Source of the DNA: JBBCJM01 sp037190175
GTDB taxonomy: Bacteria > Pseudomonadota > Alphaproteobacteria > Rhodobacterales > Rhodobacteraceae
DNA length: 45,521 nt
Direction of reading: 5' to 3'
NCBI GenBank assembly: GCA_037190175.1
Contig: JBBCJM010000182.1
Location: forward strand, 1 to 45,521
The notes beneath the pieces are model-generated. The model was not told the origin of the DNA, did no database searches, and was given only the letters and a program-made list of their open reading frames with translations. Each line of letters begins with the position of its first letter. The stretch's first letter is position 1. This document shows, one piece after another, positions 8,134 through 16,348 of the stretch. The position numbers were made by a program, and so were the translations under genes.

Positions 8134-8694
8134 TCACACCCCCCGCTTCAGCGCCGCCACCCCCGTCCGGGCGATCTCGCGCAGGCCCAAGGGGCGCATG
8201 AGGTCGGCGAAGGCGTCGATCTTCTCGGGCGTGCCGGTCATCTCGAAGACGAAGCTCTCCAGCGTCGAATCGACCACCTTGGCGCGGAAGATCTCGCACA
8301 GCCGCAGCGCCTCGATCCGCTGCTCGCCCTTGCCCGCCACCTTGATCAGCGCCAGTTCGCGCTGCACCGCCGGGCCCTCGGCGGTCAGGTCGTGCACCTC
8401 GTGCACCGGGACCATGCGCGACAGTTGCGCCTCGATCTGGTCGATCACCGCCGGGGTGCCGGTGGTCACGATGGTGATGCGCGAGCGGTGGCCGGTGTGG
8501 TCGGTCTCGGCCACGGTCAGGCTCTCGATGTTGTAGCCGCGGCCGGAGAAGAGGCCGATGACGCGGGCCAGCACCCCGGGCTCGTTGTCCACCAGGACGG
8601 CCAGGGTATGGCTTTCCACCTTGTCCGAATGCGGGTCGCGCAGGTCGTAGGCGGAATGGCTGGAGGCGCCCTTGCGGATGTTCAGCGGCGACAT
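8134..8694 (-). CDS. ilvN: Acetolactate synthase small (regulatory) subunit
   Basis: Regulatory subunit that binds valine and activates the catalytic subunit of acetolactate synthase, the first common step of valine, leucine and isoleucine synthesis. The start chosen is ATG 8694, giving 186 residues. After an N-terminal extension common in alphaproteobacteria comes the ACT domain (about 28-100) with HTLAVLVDNEPGVLARVIGLF and SGRGYNIESLTV, then the C-terminal dimer domain with ELALIKVAGKGEQRIEA and ESFVFEMTG. Unusually, it is not beside ilvB: it points the other way and is separated from it by a three-gene cassette. Confidence 0.95.
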   Translation of the reverse strand: MSPLNIRKGASSHSAYDLRDPHSDKVESHTLAVLVDNEPGVLARVIGLFSGRGYNIESLTVAETDHTGHRSRITIVTTGTPAVIDQIEAQLSRMVPVHEVHDLTAEGPAVQRELALIKVAGKGEQRIEALRLCEIFRAKVVDSTLESFVFEMTGTPEKIDAFADLMRPLGLREIARTGVAALKRGV

Positions 8695-8779
8695 GGTGCA
8701 GGTTTCCCTTTGTGCTCTCCCCCAAGCCTCGTAAAGTTCCCCGAGGATTGTCACAAGCCCATTCCCTGGCGAGGTGCGC

Positions 8780-9412
8780 ATGTTGAAAGGACTGATTGGT
8801 GTGATGCTGGCCGCGGCGCTGGCGGTGCCGGCCGTGGCCGAGGTGGCCGTCTATACCCGGGGCGGCGTGCAGGTGGTCAGCGACCGGGCGCTGGGGCCGC
8901 AGCAGCGGCGCGGGTACCAGCAGTTCCGCCAGCGGGCGCGGGACTTCAACGGGGCCTTCTACGTCTCGACCGGCAGCGACGATGCCAGCTGGTGGGTGGA
9001 CGAGCACCGGATGGAGGACGCCAAGTCGATGGCGCAGCGCAACTGCCGCATCCATGCCCGGGACAAGCGCGCGCCTTGCGTGCTCTATGCGGTGATCATG
9101 CCGGCGGCGCCGGCGCGGGGCTCGGGCAAGCCCATCACGGGCATCAACGGCAGCCTCAGCCGCGAGATCGCCCGCCGGCAGGGCGAGGGCGCCCGGGGCA
9201 CCTGGTTCGTGGCCGCCGCCAACCGCATCGGGCAGTTCGGGGTCAGCTGGGGCCAGGCCGACCGCGCCAAGGCCCGCGAGGGCGCGCTCTACTCCTGCAT
9301 CAACGGGATCGACCGGGAGCGGTTCAGGGACCAGATCACCGCCCCGGTCTACAACGACGCAGTGCGGGCGGGGAAGTTCGACTGCCGCATCGTGACCGAG
9401 TTCCGGCGCTAG
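8780..9412 (+). CDS. Secreted protein with two DUF4189-like repeats, unknown function
   Basis: 210 residues from ATG 8780, with GCGAGG 5-9 nt upstream; a GTG at 8774 is an alternative. A Sec signal peptide is clear (MLKGLIGVMLAAALAVPAVA, cleaved before EVAVYT). The mature part contains two similar units: one near DASWWVDEHRMEDAKSMAQ ending in Asn-Cys, the other near FGVSWGQADRAKAREGALY ending in Ser-Cys. In both, a Trp is followed by Ala/Lys-rich helix and a Cys, which resembles DUF4189-type repeats. The four cysteines may form disulfides. It diverges from ilvN and precedes the Tat-leader gene by 132 bp. Function is unknown; it may belong to the kinase-PqqD cassette or be an independent insertion. 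Confidence 0.75.
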   Translation: MLKGLIGVMLAAALAVPAVAEVAVYTRGGVQVVSDRALGPQQRRGYQQFRQRARDFNGAFYVSTGSDDASWWVDEHRMEDAKSMAQRNCRIHARDKRAPCVLYAVIMPAAPARGSGKPITGINGSLSREIARRQGEGARGTWFVAAANRIGQFGVSWGQADRAKAREGALYSCINGIDRERFRDQITAPVYNDAVRAGKFDCRIVTEFRR

Positions 9413-9464
9413 GCGCCGGGCGCAGGGTCTTCACGCCAAGGTGAAGGGCGGGCCTGTTCCTGCG

Positions 9465-9490
9465 GGAATAAAGCCCGCCGCTCTCCCGTT
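9465..9490 (+). promoter_or_regulatory. Possible ECF-sigma (EcfG-like) promoter for the Tat-leader/kinase operon
   Basis: GGAAT at 9465-9469, a 17-bp spacer and CGTT at 9487-9490 resemble the GGAAC-N16/17-CGTT promoter of the alphaproteobacterial general stress sigma factor. It sits 54 bp before the ATG at 9545. A GC hairpin (GGCGGGC 9447-9453 / GCCCGCC 9473-9479) overlaps it and could end the upstream transcript. One position deviates from consensus and such short motifs occur by chance. Confidence 0.3.
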
Positions 9491-9544
9491 TCCCTGCTGT
9501 CGCCGGCACATCCGCCGGCCAGGCAGAGGACAAGGAGACCCGCG

Positions 9545-9865
9545 ATGACCAAGGACAACACCCCCGCCGTCAGCCGCCGCGCCATGCTGCGCCGGATGGG
9601 GCTGGCCGCCGGCGCGCTCTATGTGGCCCCCGCCATGGTGGGGCTGAACGCCGCCCATGCCTCGGGCGCCTCGGGCGGTGGTGGCGGCCGCGGCGGTTCG
9701 GGCCGGTCGGCGCCCTCGGCGCGCTCCGCCCCCTCGCGCCGTTCGGCCCCGTCGCGCCGGTCGCGGCCGTCGCGGCCCACCCGGACGCGCTCGCGCGCCT
9801 CGGGGGCGCGGCGGCGCAACGCCGACATGCCGGTCTGGCTGCGCCGGGCGCTGGGGATCGGCTGA
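9545..9865 (+). CDS. Small Tat-leader protein with Ser/Arg/Pro repeats, candidate substrate of the adjacent kinase
   Basis: 106 residues. Residues 10-40 look like a twin-arginine signal: Ser-Arg-Arg-Ala-Met-Leu, a hydrophobic stretch (MGLAAGALYVAPAMVGL) and a cleavable AAHA. A Gly-rich spacer (42-52) follows, then three copies of Ser-Ala-Pro-Ser-x-Arg (55-72) running into Arg-Ser-Arg-Pro-Ser-Arg-Pro-Thr repeats to about residue 85. The end is an amphipathic tail, DMPVWLRRALGIG. Shine-Dalgarno AAGGAGA precedes the ATG. The stop overlaps the start of the kinase-PqqD gene (TGATG), so they are translated together. The many serines make it a natural candidate for phosphorylation or another modification. 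I do not recognise a family; a non-enzymatic basic secreted protein is the alternative. Confidence 0.8.
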   Translation: MTKDNTPAVSRRAMLRRMGLAAGALYVAPAMVGLNAAHASGASGGGGGRGGSGRSAPSARSAPSRRSAPSRRSRPSRPTRTRSRASGARRRNADMPVWLRRALGIG

Positions 9866-11097
9866 TGCCGGCCACCCGTACCACGGCCGGGGCCCTTGCG
9901 GGGGCCCTGCGCCTGCCGCGGGGCCATGCGCCGATGCGGCTGGAGGGGCTGGCGCCGCCGCTGGTCCTGCCGCAGGACGGCGAACTGGCCGAGGCGCTGG
10001 CCGCCTGCCTGCACGGCTGGCGGCTGGCCCCCGCCGCGGCGGAAGGCCCGGCGCTGGCCGCGGTGACCCGGCGGGCGGGGGGCTCTACCTATGCCTCGGC
10101 CCAGGACGCGGCGCCGCTGCCCGGCCTGACGGTGACCGAGGCGGTCTGCGCGCTGGTGGCCGAGGCCTCGGTCGCCGCGGCGGCCGCCATGCCCGGGGCG
10201 GTGGGGCTGCACGCCGGGGGCGTGGTCTTCGGCGACCGGCTGGTCGCGCTGACCGGGCACCGGCGGGCGGGCAAGAGCACGCTGGTCGCCCGCCTCTCGG
10301 CCGAGCCGGACCTCGCCACCTTCTGCGACGACGTGCTGCCGGTGACGGCGGGCGGCGAGGGGGTGGCGCTGGGCGTGCCGCCACGGCTGCGCCTGCCGCT
10401 GCCGGCGGGGATCGCGCCCGGCTTCCGCGCCCATGCCGCCCGGCATCTGGTGCTGGCCGATGCGCGCTATGGCTATCTGCGGGCGCCGACGCTGGTGCCG
10501 CACGGCACGCGGGCGCGGCTGGGGGCGCTGGTGCTGCTGAACCGCGGCGCGCCGGGCAGCGGGGCGCGGCTGTGGCGGCTCAGCCCCGCCGCGGCGCTCT
10601 TCACCGTGGTCGAGCAGTCGCTGACCGGCCCGGAAGAGGCCGGCGCGGCGCTGGCCCGGGCGCGGGCGCTGATGGCGGGCGTGCCGGCGCTGCGGCTGGA
10701 CTATGCCGATCTGGAGGATGCCGTGGCCCTGCTGCGCCGCGCCTTCGCCGGCAGGGGGTTTTTGCCCGACGACCTGCCCGAGGCCCCGGCCGAGGCGCCG
10801 GAGCCGCCCCGGGTGCGACTGGTCGGGGCCGACCGCAGGCTGCGCCCCGCACCGGGCGTGTCGCTGCGCCGGCAGCAGGGCGGGGCCTTCCTCTGGCGGC
10901 CGGGCGAGGTCACGCTGTGGCGGCTGAACCCGGTGGCGCTGGCCGCCTGGACGCTGATGGCCGAGGGGCTGAGCGCCCGCGCCATGGCCGCGGCGCTGGC
11001 CGAGGTGTTCCCCGATGCGCCGCCGCCGGTGATTCTGCGCGACCTGCGCGGGATGCTGGGCCGGTTCCTGGCCGAGGGCTTTGCCGAACCGTGCTGA
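9865..11097 (+). CDS. HprK-like kinase fused to a C-terminal PqqD-like peptide-binding domain
   Basis: 410 residues, start overlapping the previous stop. Residues about 110-290 resemble the catalytic domain of HPr kinase: a GLHAGGVVF strand, Walker A GHRRAGKST (131-139), and CDDVLPV (154-160) at the Asp-Asp position of that fold. HprK-like enzymes of this kind phosphorylate serine in proteins or, in some lasso-peptide clusters, in precursor peptides. Residues about 326-405 (SLRRQQGGAFLWRPGEVTLW, then RLNPVALAAWTLM and a helical end) have the layout of PqqD, the leader-binding RRE domain of many peptide-modification systems. The linker between them is Pro/Glu-rich. Curated families of HprK-related kinases working with PqqD-like chaperones exist (from memory, HPr-rel-A systems); here both parts are one polypeptide. 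The natural partner is the preceding Tat-leader protein. Confidence 0.8.
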   Translation: MPATRTTAGALAGALRLPRGHAPMRLEGLAPPLVLPQDGELAEALAACLHGWRLAPAAAEGPALAAVTRRAGGSTYASAQDAAPLPGLTVTEAVCALVAEASVAAAAAMPGAVGLHAGGVVFGDRLVALTGHRRAGKSTLVARLSAEPDLATFCDDVLPVTAGGEGVALGVPPRLRLPLPAGIAPGFRAHAARHLVLADARYGYLRAPTLVPHGTRARLGALVLLNRGAPGSGARLWRLSPAAALFTVVEQSLTGPEEAGAALARARALMAGVPALRLDYADLEDAVALLRRAFAGRGFLPDDLPEAPAEAPEPPRVRLVGADRRLRPAPGVSLRRQQGGAFLWRPGEVTLWRLNPVALAAWTLMAEGLSARAMAAALAEVFPDAPPPVILRDLRGMLGRFLAEGFAEPC

Positions 11098-11177
11098 TCG
11101 CCGCAAAGCAGCGTAACTTTCTTTCGTTTTCCTGCCCGCCCGCGACACTTTTTCCGCCGACAGCCCACCGCGCCCCA

Positions 11178-11206
11178 TTGACGCCCCCCGGCGCCGCGCC
11201 TAATGT
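11178..11206 (+). promoter_or_regulatory. Sigma-70-type promoter of the ilvB leader
   Basis: TTGACG at 11178-11183, a 17-bp spacer and TAATGT at 11201-11206 make a strong housekeeping-type promoter. Transcription would start near 11213, about 25 nt before the leader peptide ATG. Confidence 0.7.
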
Positions 11207-11237
11207 CCGCGCCGTCAACGCGAAAGGCGAAGGGCAG

Positions 11238-11285
11238 ATGCCGCTTCTTCTTCTCATCGTAGGGTGCGCGCGCATGGGCCGGTGA
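11238..11285 (+). CDS. ilvB leader peptide (branched-chain amino acid attenuation)
   Basis: A 15-codon reading frame, MPLLLLIVGCARMGR, with Shine-Dalgarno AGGGCAG just upstream. The run of four Leu codons followed by Ile and Val is the signature of a leader that senses charged tRNAs for the three branched-chain amino acids. It lies between a good promoter and a terminator-like hairpin ahead of the acetolactate synthase gene. Ribosome stalling at the Leu codons would expose 11270-11278, the antiterminator half. Confidence 0.85.
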   Translation: MPLLLLIVGCARMGR

Positions 11286-11319
11286 CGGTTTGACCATCAT
11301 GGTTCCCATGCGCCCCCGG
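11270..11319 (+). promoter_or_regulatory. Antiterminator pairing of the ilvB attenuator
   Basis: GCGCATGGG (11270-11278), within the end of the leader peptide frame, is exactly complementary to CCCATGCGC (11305-11313). The second segment overlaps the 5' arm of the terminator (11311-11319), so the two structures compete. A ribosome that reaches the leader stop at 11285 would cover the first segment and favour termination; a ribosome stalled at Leu codons would leave it free. Confidence 0.75.
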
Positions 11320-11345
11320 TCGGACCCGCCCGGGGGCGTTTCGTT
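11311..11345 (+). terminator. Attenuator terminator hairpin before ilvB
   Basis: Stem CGCCCCCGG (11311-11319) / CCGGGGGCG (11330-11338) with a 10-nt loop, followed by TTTCGTT. It lies 35 bp before the ilvB start and forms the terminator half of the attenuator. Confidence 0.75.
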
Positions 11346-11379
11346 GGCAAGGCAAGGGTCGGGCAAAAGGACGGGAACG

Positions 11380-13137
<1,758 letters not shown>

Positions 13138-13167
13138 GGGTTGAAACGGTATAGTTTCGCCCCCATA

Positions 13168-13461
13168 ATGGACTTCGAGTTCGACCCCGCCAAGAGCGCC
13201 GCCAACCGCGACAAGCACGGCATCGACTTCGTGCAGGCGCAGGAGTTGTGGGAGGTGTTTGGCGTTGCCGGGCCCCTGCCGTTTCCTGGCGAAGACAGAT
13301 GGCTGCGCGTCGCCAGATTGGGCAATCGCTATTGGTCTGCGGTGTTCACGTCCCGGGAAGGCCGGATACGGCTTATCTCGGTCCGGCGGGCCAGAAAGGA
13401 CGAGGTGAGATCGCATGAAGACGCTGAACGAGACCAAGGCGAACACGATCACCAGCCTTGA
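13168..13461 (+). CDS. brnT: BrnT-family ribonuclease toxin
   Basis: 97 residues from ATG 13168; a TTG at 13141 is in frame but gives an extension foreign to the family. MDFEFDPAKSAANRDKHGID followed by FVQAQELW is the BrnT signature, and the end carries the basic RLISVRRARKDEVRSHE segment of its RelE-like fold. BrnT cleaves RNA and is neutralised by BrnA. The antitoxin gene begins 47 nt before this gene ends. There is no clear Shine-Dalgarno; TATAGT at 13150-13155 could be a -10 box giving an almost leaderless transcript. A Lys/Arg-rich C-terminal tail beyond the core overlaps brnA. Confidence 0.87.
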   Translation: MDFEFDPAKSAANRDKHGIDFVQAQELWEVFGVAGPLPFPGEDRWLRVARLGNRYWSAVFTSREGRIRLISVRRARKDEVRSHEDAERDQGEHDHQP

Positions 13462-13714
13462 CGGAAAGCGCACGATCACGGTCGAAGAATTCGATCGCAT
13501 CTTCGATTCCGGCAGCGACGAGATCGACCAGTTCGTCGACTGGTCCACGTTGCAGCCCGATCCCCCGAGGATCCGCCGGGTGAACGTGGACTTTCCGCCG
13601 CTGATGGTGAAGGAGCTTGACGCCGAGGCGCAGCGGCGCGGGGTCACGCGGCAGGCGCTGATCAAGATGTGGCTGGCCGACAAGCTGGACGAGCACCGGC
13701 GCAAGGCCCCCTGA
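13415..13714 (+). CDS. brnA: BrnA-family antitoxin
   Basis: 99 residues. The N-terminal half is polar and likely flexible; the C-terminal half (about 52-95) is a ribbon-helix-helix DNA-binding domain: RRVNVDFPPLMVKELDAEAQ, then RRGVTRQALIKMWLADKLDE. BrnA binds BrnT and represses the brnTA promoter. The frame overlaps brnT by 47 nt, as is usual for this pair, which couples their translation. The module sits between ilvB and the converging quinate/shikimate operon. Confidence 0.87.
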   Translation: MKTLNETKANTITSLDGKRTITVEEFDRIFDSGSDEIDQFVDWSTLQPDPPRIRRVNVDFPPLMVKELDAEAQRRGVTRQALIKMWLADKLDEHRRKAP

Positions 13715-13737
13715 CCCGGGCCTGCGGTTCCTCTCGG

Positions 13738-14598
13738 TCAAGCCGCCCGGCCCACCAGGCGGCCGAAGCTTTCCAGCATCCGCTCGGCATCCGGCTCGCG
13801 CCCGGTGAACAGGCGGAAGGCGTGGACGGCCTGGAACACCGCCATGCCGCCGCCGTCCGCCACCCGGCAGCCTTTGGCACGGGCGGCGGAAAGCAGCGCG
13901 GTTTCCAGCGGGAAATACACGATCTCGGCCACCCAGTGGCGGGGCTGGATCAGCCGGGGGTCCAGCGGCAGGCCGGGATGGGCGTCCATCCCCATCGGCG
14001 TGGTGTTGATCAGCCCGTCGGCCTGCGCCAAGGCGCCGGCCCCATCCGCGGTGGCCACCGCCACCTCGCGCCCCGCCCGCGCATTCAGCGCCCCGGCCAG
14101 CGCCTGCGCCCGGGCGGGGTCCATGTCGTTGAGCCACAGCCGCCCGATCCCCAGCTTCAACGCCGCATGGGCCACCGCCGCCCCGGCGCCGCCGGCGCCC
14201 ATCTGCAACACGGTGCCCAAAGCCGCACCGGGCAACCCGCGCCGGAAGCCCTCCATGAACCCCGACCAGTCGGTGTTGTGCCCGATGCGGCGGCCGCCCC
14301 TCAGCACCACCGTGTTCACCGCCCCCAGCGCCCGGGCGTCCTCGGACAACTCGTGCAGCAGCGGGATCACCCGCTGCTTGCAGGGATGGGTGATGTTGAG
14401 GCCCGCGAAGCCCGCCGCCTCGGCCTCGGCCAGCAGCGCGGGCAGGGCGTCGGGGGTCAGGCCGCGTTCGGTCAGGTCGATCAGGTCGTAGCTGAGGTCC
14501 AGCCCCTGCGCCCGGCCCTCGGCCACATGAAGCATTGGCGATTTCGACCGCTGGATGTCGGCGCCGATCAGGCCCAGGCGGATGCGTTCGCGGATCAT
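13738..14598 (-). CDS. Quinate/shikimate dehydrogenase (AroE/QsuD-like)
   Basis: NAD(P)-dependent oxidoreductase acting on shikimate or quinate. Start ATG 14598 gives 286 residues. SKSPMLHVAEG (18-28), GLNITHPCKQ (Lys74, catalytic) and GHNTD (Asp110) are the active-site motifs. The pattern NITHPCK and the surrounding sequence resemble the catabolic quinate/shikimate dehydrogenase QsuD of corynebacteria more than biosynthetic AroE. GAGGAG (134-139) starts the nucleotide-binding fold, and LNDMD (156-160) puts acidic residues at the ribose position, suggesting NAD rather than NADP. It follows aroQ by 4 nt in a TRAP transporter operon, which supports catabolism over biosynthesis. Confidence 0.88.
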   Translation of the reverse strand: MIRERIRLGLIGADIQRSKSPMLHVAEGRAQGLDLSYDLIDLTERGLTPDALPALLAEAEAAGFAGLNITHPCKQRVIPLLHELSEDARALGAVNTVVLRGGRRIGHNTDWSGFMEGFRRGLPGAALGTVLQMGAGGAGAAVAHAALKLGIGRLWLNDMDPARAQALAGALNARAGREVAVATADGAGALAQADGLINTTPMGMDAHPGLPLDPRLIQPRHWVAEIVYFPLETALLSAARAKGCRVADGGGMAVFQAVHAFRLFTGREPDAERMLESFGRLVGRAA

Positions 14599-14602
14599 GA
14601 CA

Positions 14603-15031
14603 TCAGCCCGCCATCTCCAGCACCGCGCGCACCGCATGGACATAGCCCCGCGGCCCCAGCCCGGCGATCACCGCGGTGGCCACCCCCGACATCAGCGACT
14701 TGTGATAGACCGCCTCGCGCCGGTGGATGTTGGAGATGTGGAGCTCGATGATCGGCCCGGGGAACATCTTCAGCGCGTCCATCACCGGGACCGAGGTGAA
14801 GGTCAGCCCGGCGGGGTTGATGATGATCCCGGCGGCGGGGGCGTCGATGGCCTCGTGGATCCAGTCGATCAGCTGGGCTTCCGCATTGGTCTGGCGGAAC
14901 TCCACCGGATGGGCGCCGGCGGCCTCGCGCACCATGGCCTCCACCTCGGCCAGGGTGGTGTGGCCATAGATTTCGGGCTCGCGCTTGCCCAGGCGGTTCA
15001 GGTTGGGGCCGTTCAGGACGTAGAGGGTCAT
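14603..15031 (-). CDS. aroQ: Type II 3-dehydroquinate dehydratase-like protein
   Basis: Small dodecamer-type enzyme interconverting 3-dehydroquinate and 3-dehydroshikimate. The 142 residues carry the active-site lid (NGPNLNRLGKREPEIYG, with Arg17 and catalytic Tyr22), the INPAG loop (Asn72), ELHISNIHRRE (His98, Arg105) and AGLGPRGY. The loop that normally reads THTS reads Thr-Phe-Thr-Ser here, so the substrate-binding His (His81 in the Mycobacterium enzyme) is Phe78. This may alter the substrate or make it a divergent catabolic paralogue. It lies between the TRAP membrane subunit gene and the quinate/shikimate dehydrogenase. Confidence 0.88.
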   Translation of the reverse strand: MTLYVLNGPNLNRLGKREPEIYGHTTLAEVEAMVREAAGAHPVEFRQTNAEAQLIDWIHEAIDAPAAGIIINPAGLTFTSVPVMDALKMFPGPIIELHISNIHRREAVYHKSLMSGVATAVIAGLGPRGYVHAVRAVLEMAG

Positions 15032-15046
15032 CGCATTCTCGCAGGA

Positions 15047-16348
15047 TCAGGCGCCATAGCCGGCAAGGCGGGGCAGCCACAGGACAAGCTCGGGGAAGAC
15101 GGTGATCAGCGCCAGGCACAGCACCATCCAGGCCAGGAAGGGCAGGGCGTCGCGGATGATGTCCTTCATCGGCGAGCCGGAGATGTTGGTCATGATGAAG
15201 AGCAGGAGCCCATAGGGCGGCGTCACCAGCCCCAGCATGATGTTCACCACCACCACCACCCCGAAATGCACCAGGTCGATCCCCAGCGCCTGCGCGGTGG
15301 GGATGAACACCGGCACGATGATCAGCAGCACCGCCGTGCCCTCCAGCACGCAGCCGAGGATCAGCAGGATGGCGTTGACCAGCAGCAGGAATTGCAGCGG
15401 CGTCAGCTCCCACCCCTGCAGCACCATCCGCAGGGTCTGGGGGATGTTCTCGACCGTCACCACGTAGTTGAAGACCAGCGCCCCGCCGATCATCATCCCG
15501 ATGGAGGCCGAGGTCTTGGCGCTGATCAGGCAGGCGTCATAGCCCTCGCGCCAGGACAGGCTGCGGTAGATCACGGTCGAGACCAGCACGGCATAGGCGG
15601 CGGCAAGGGCTGCGGCCTCGGTGGGGGTGGTGACGCCGGAATAGATGCAGCCCAGCAGGATCACCGGCATCAGCAGGGTGGGGAAGGCGCGCCAGGTCAC
15701 CCCGGGGATCTCGCGCAGCGGCACCTTTTCCTCGACGGGGAAGTTGCCGCGCCGCGCGTCCCAGGCGACCTGCGCCATCTGCATCGCGGTCATGATCAGC
15801 CCCGGCACCACGCCGGCCAGGAACAGGTAGCCGATCGAGGCGTCGGAGACGAGCGCATAGATCACCAGCGGGATCGAGGGCGGCAGGATCGGCCCGATCA
15901 CCGCGGTCACCGCGGTCAGCGCCGCGGCATAGGAGGGCGTATAGCGGCCCTCGCGCGTCATCATCGCCTGCATCATCCGGCCCGAGCCGGCGGCATCGGC
16001 GATGGCGGAGCCGGACATGCCGGCGAAGATCAGGCTTTGCACCACGTTGATCTGCGCCAGCCCGCCCCGCATGTGCCCGACCAGTACGTTGCAGAACCGC
16101 AGCAGACGCTCGGTCATCGAGCCCGAATTCATGATCTCGGCCGCGAAGATGAACAAGGGCACGGCCAGGATGATGTAGTTGGAATACATCCCGTTCAGGA
16201 ACTGCTCGGCCACGGTGCCCATGTCCATGCCCTGCATCCACAGGTAGAACACCGATCCCACCATCATCGACAGCCCGATGGGCAGGCCCAGCAGCGCCAG
16301 CGCGGTGATGCCGAAGATGGTCAGCGAAAAGGGGCTGGTCAGGTTCAT
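15047..16348 (-). CDS. TRAP transporter large permease subunit (DctM family)
   Basis: Twelve-helix-class membrane subunit that carries out sodium-driven solute uptake with the DctQ subunit and a periplasmic binding protein. The 433 residues include the family stretches VPLFIFAAEIMNSGSMTERL, FAGMSGSAIADAAG, and the repeat-defining GPILPPSIPLVIYALVSDAS and VTPPYGLLLFIM. It overlaps dctQ by 4 nt (ATGA) and is followed 15 bp later by aroQ. The operon context points to quinate, shikimate or a related cyclohexane carboxylate as substrate, which is inference. Confidence 0.95.
   Translation of the reverse strand: MNLTSPFSLTIFGITALALLGLPIGLSMMVGSVFYLWMQGMDMGTVAEQFLNGMYSNYIILAVPLFIFAAEIMNSGSMTERLLRFCNVLVGHMRGGLAQINVVQSLIFAGMSGSAIADAAGSGRMMQAMMTREGRYTPSYAAALTAVTAVIGPILPPSIPLVIYALVSDASIGYLFLAGVVPGLIMTAMQMAQVAWDARRGNFPVEEKVPLREIPGVTWRAFPTLLMPVILLGCIYSGVTTPTEAAALAAAYAVLVSTVIYRSLSWREGYDACLISAKTSASIGMMIGGALVFNYVVTVENIPQTLRMVLQGWELTPLQFLLLVNAILLILGCVLEGTAVLLIIVPVFIPTAQALGIDLVHFGVVVVVNIMLGLVTPPYGLLLFIMTNISGSPMKDIIRDALPFLAWMVLCLALITVFPELVLWLPRLAGYGA

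Noticed and set aside
9545..11097. Interpretation as a radical-SAM glycine-rich peptide (GRRM-type) or PQQ synthesis locus
   Set aside because: There is no radical SAM enzyme or other pqq gene; the PqqD-like part is fused to a kinase-like domain instead.
11290..11379. N-terminal extension of IlvB from ATG 11290
   Set aside because: It would translate through the attenuator terminator; ATG 11380 has a ribosome site and matches the family start.
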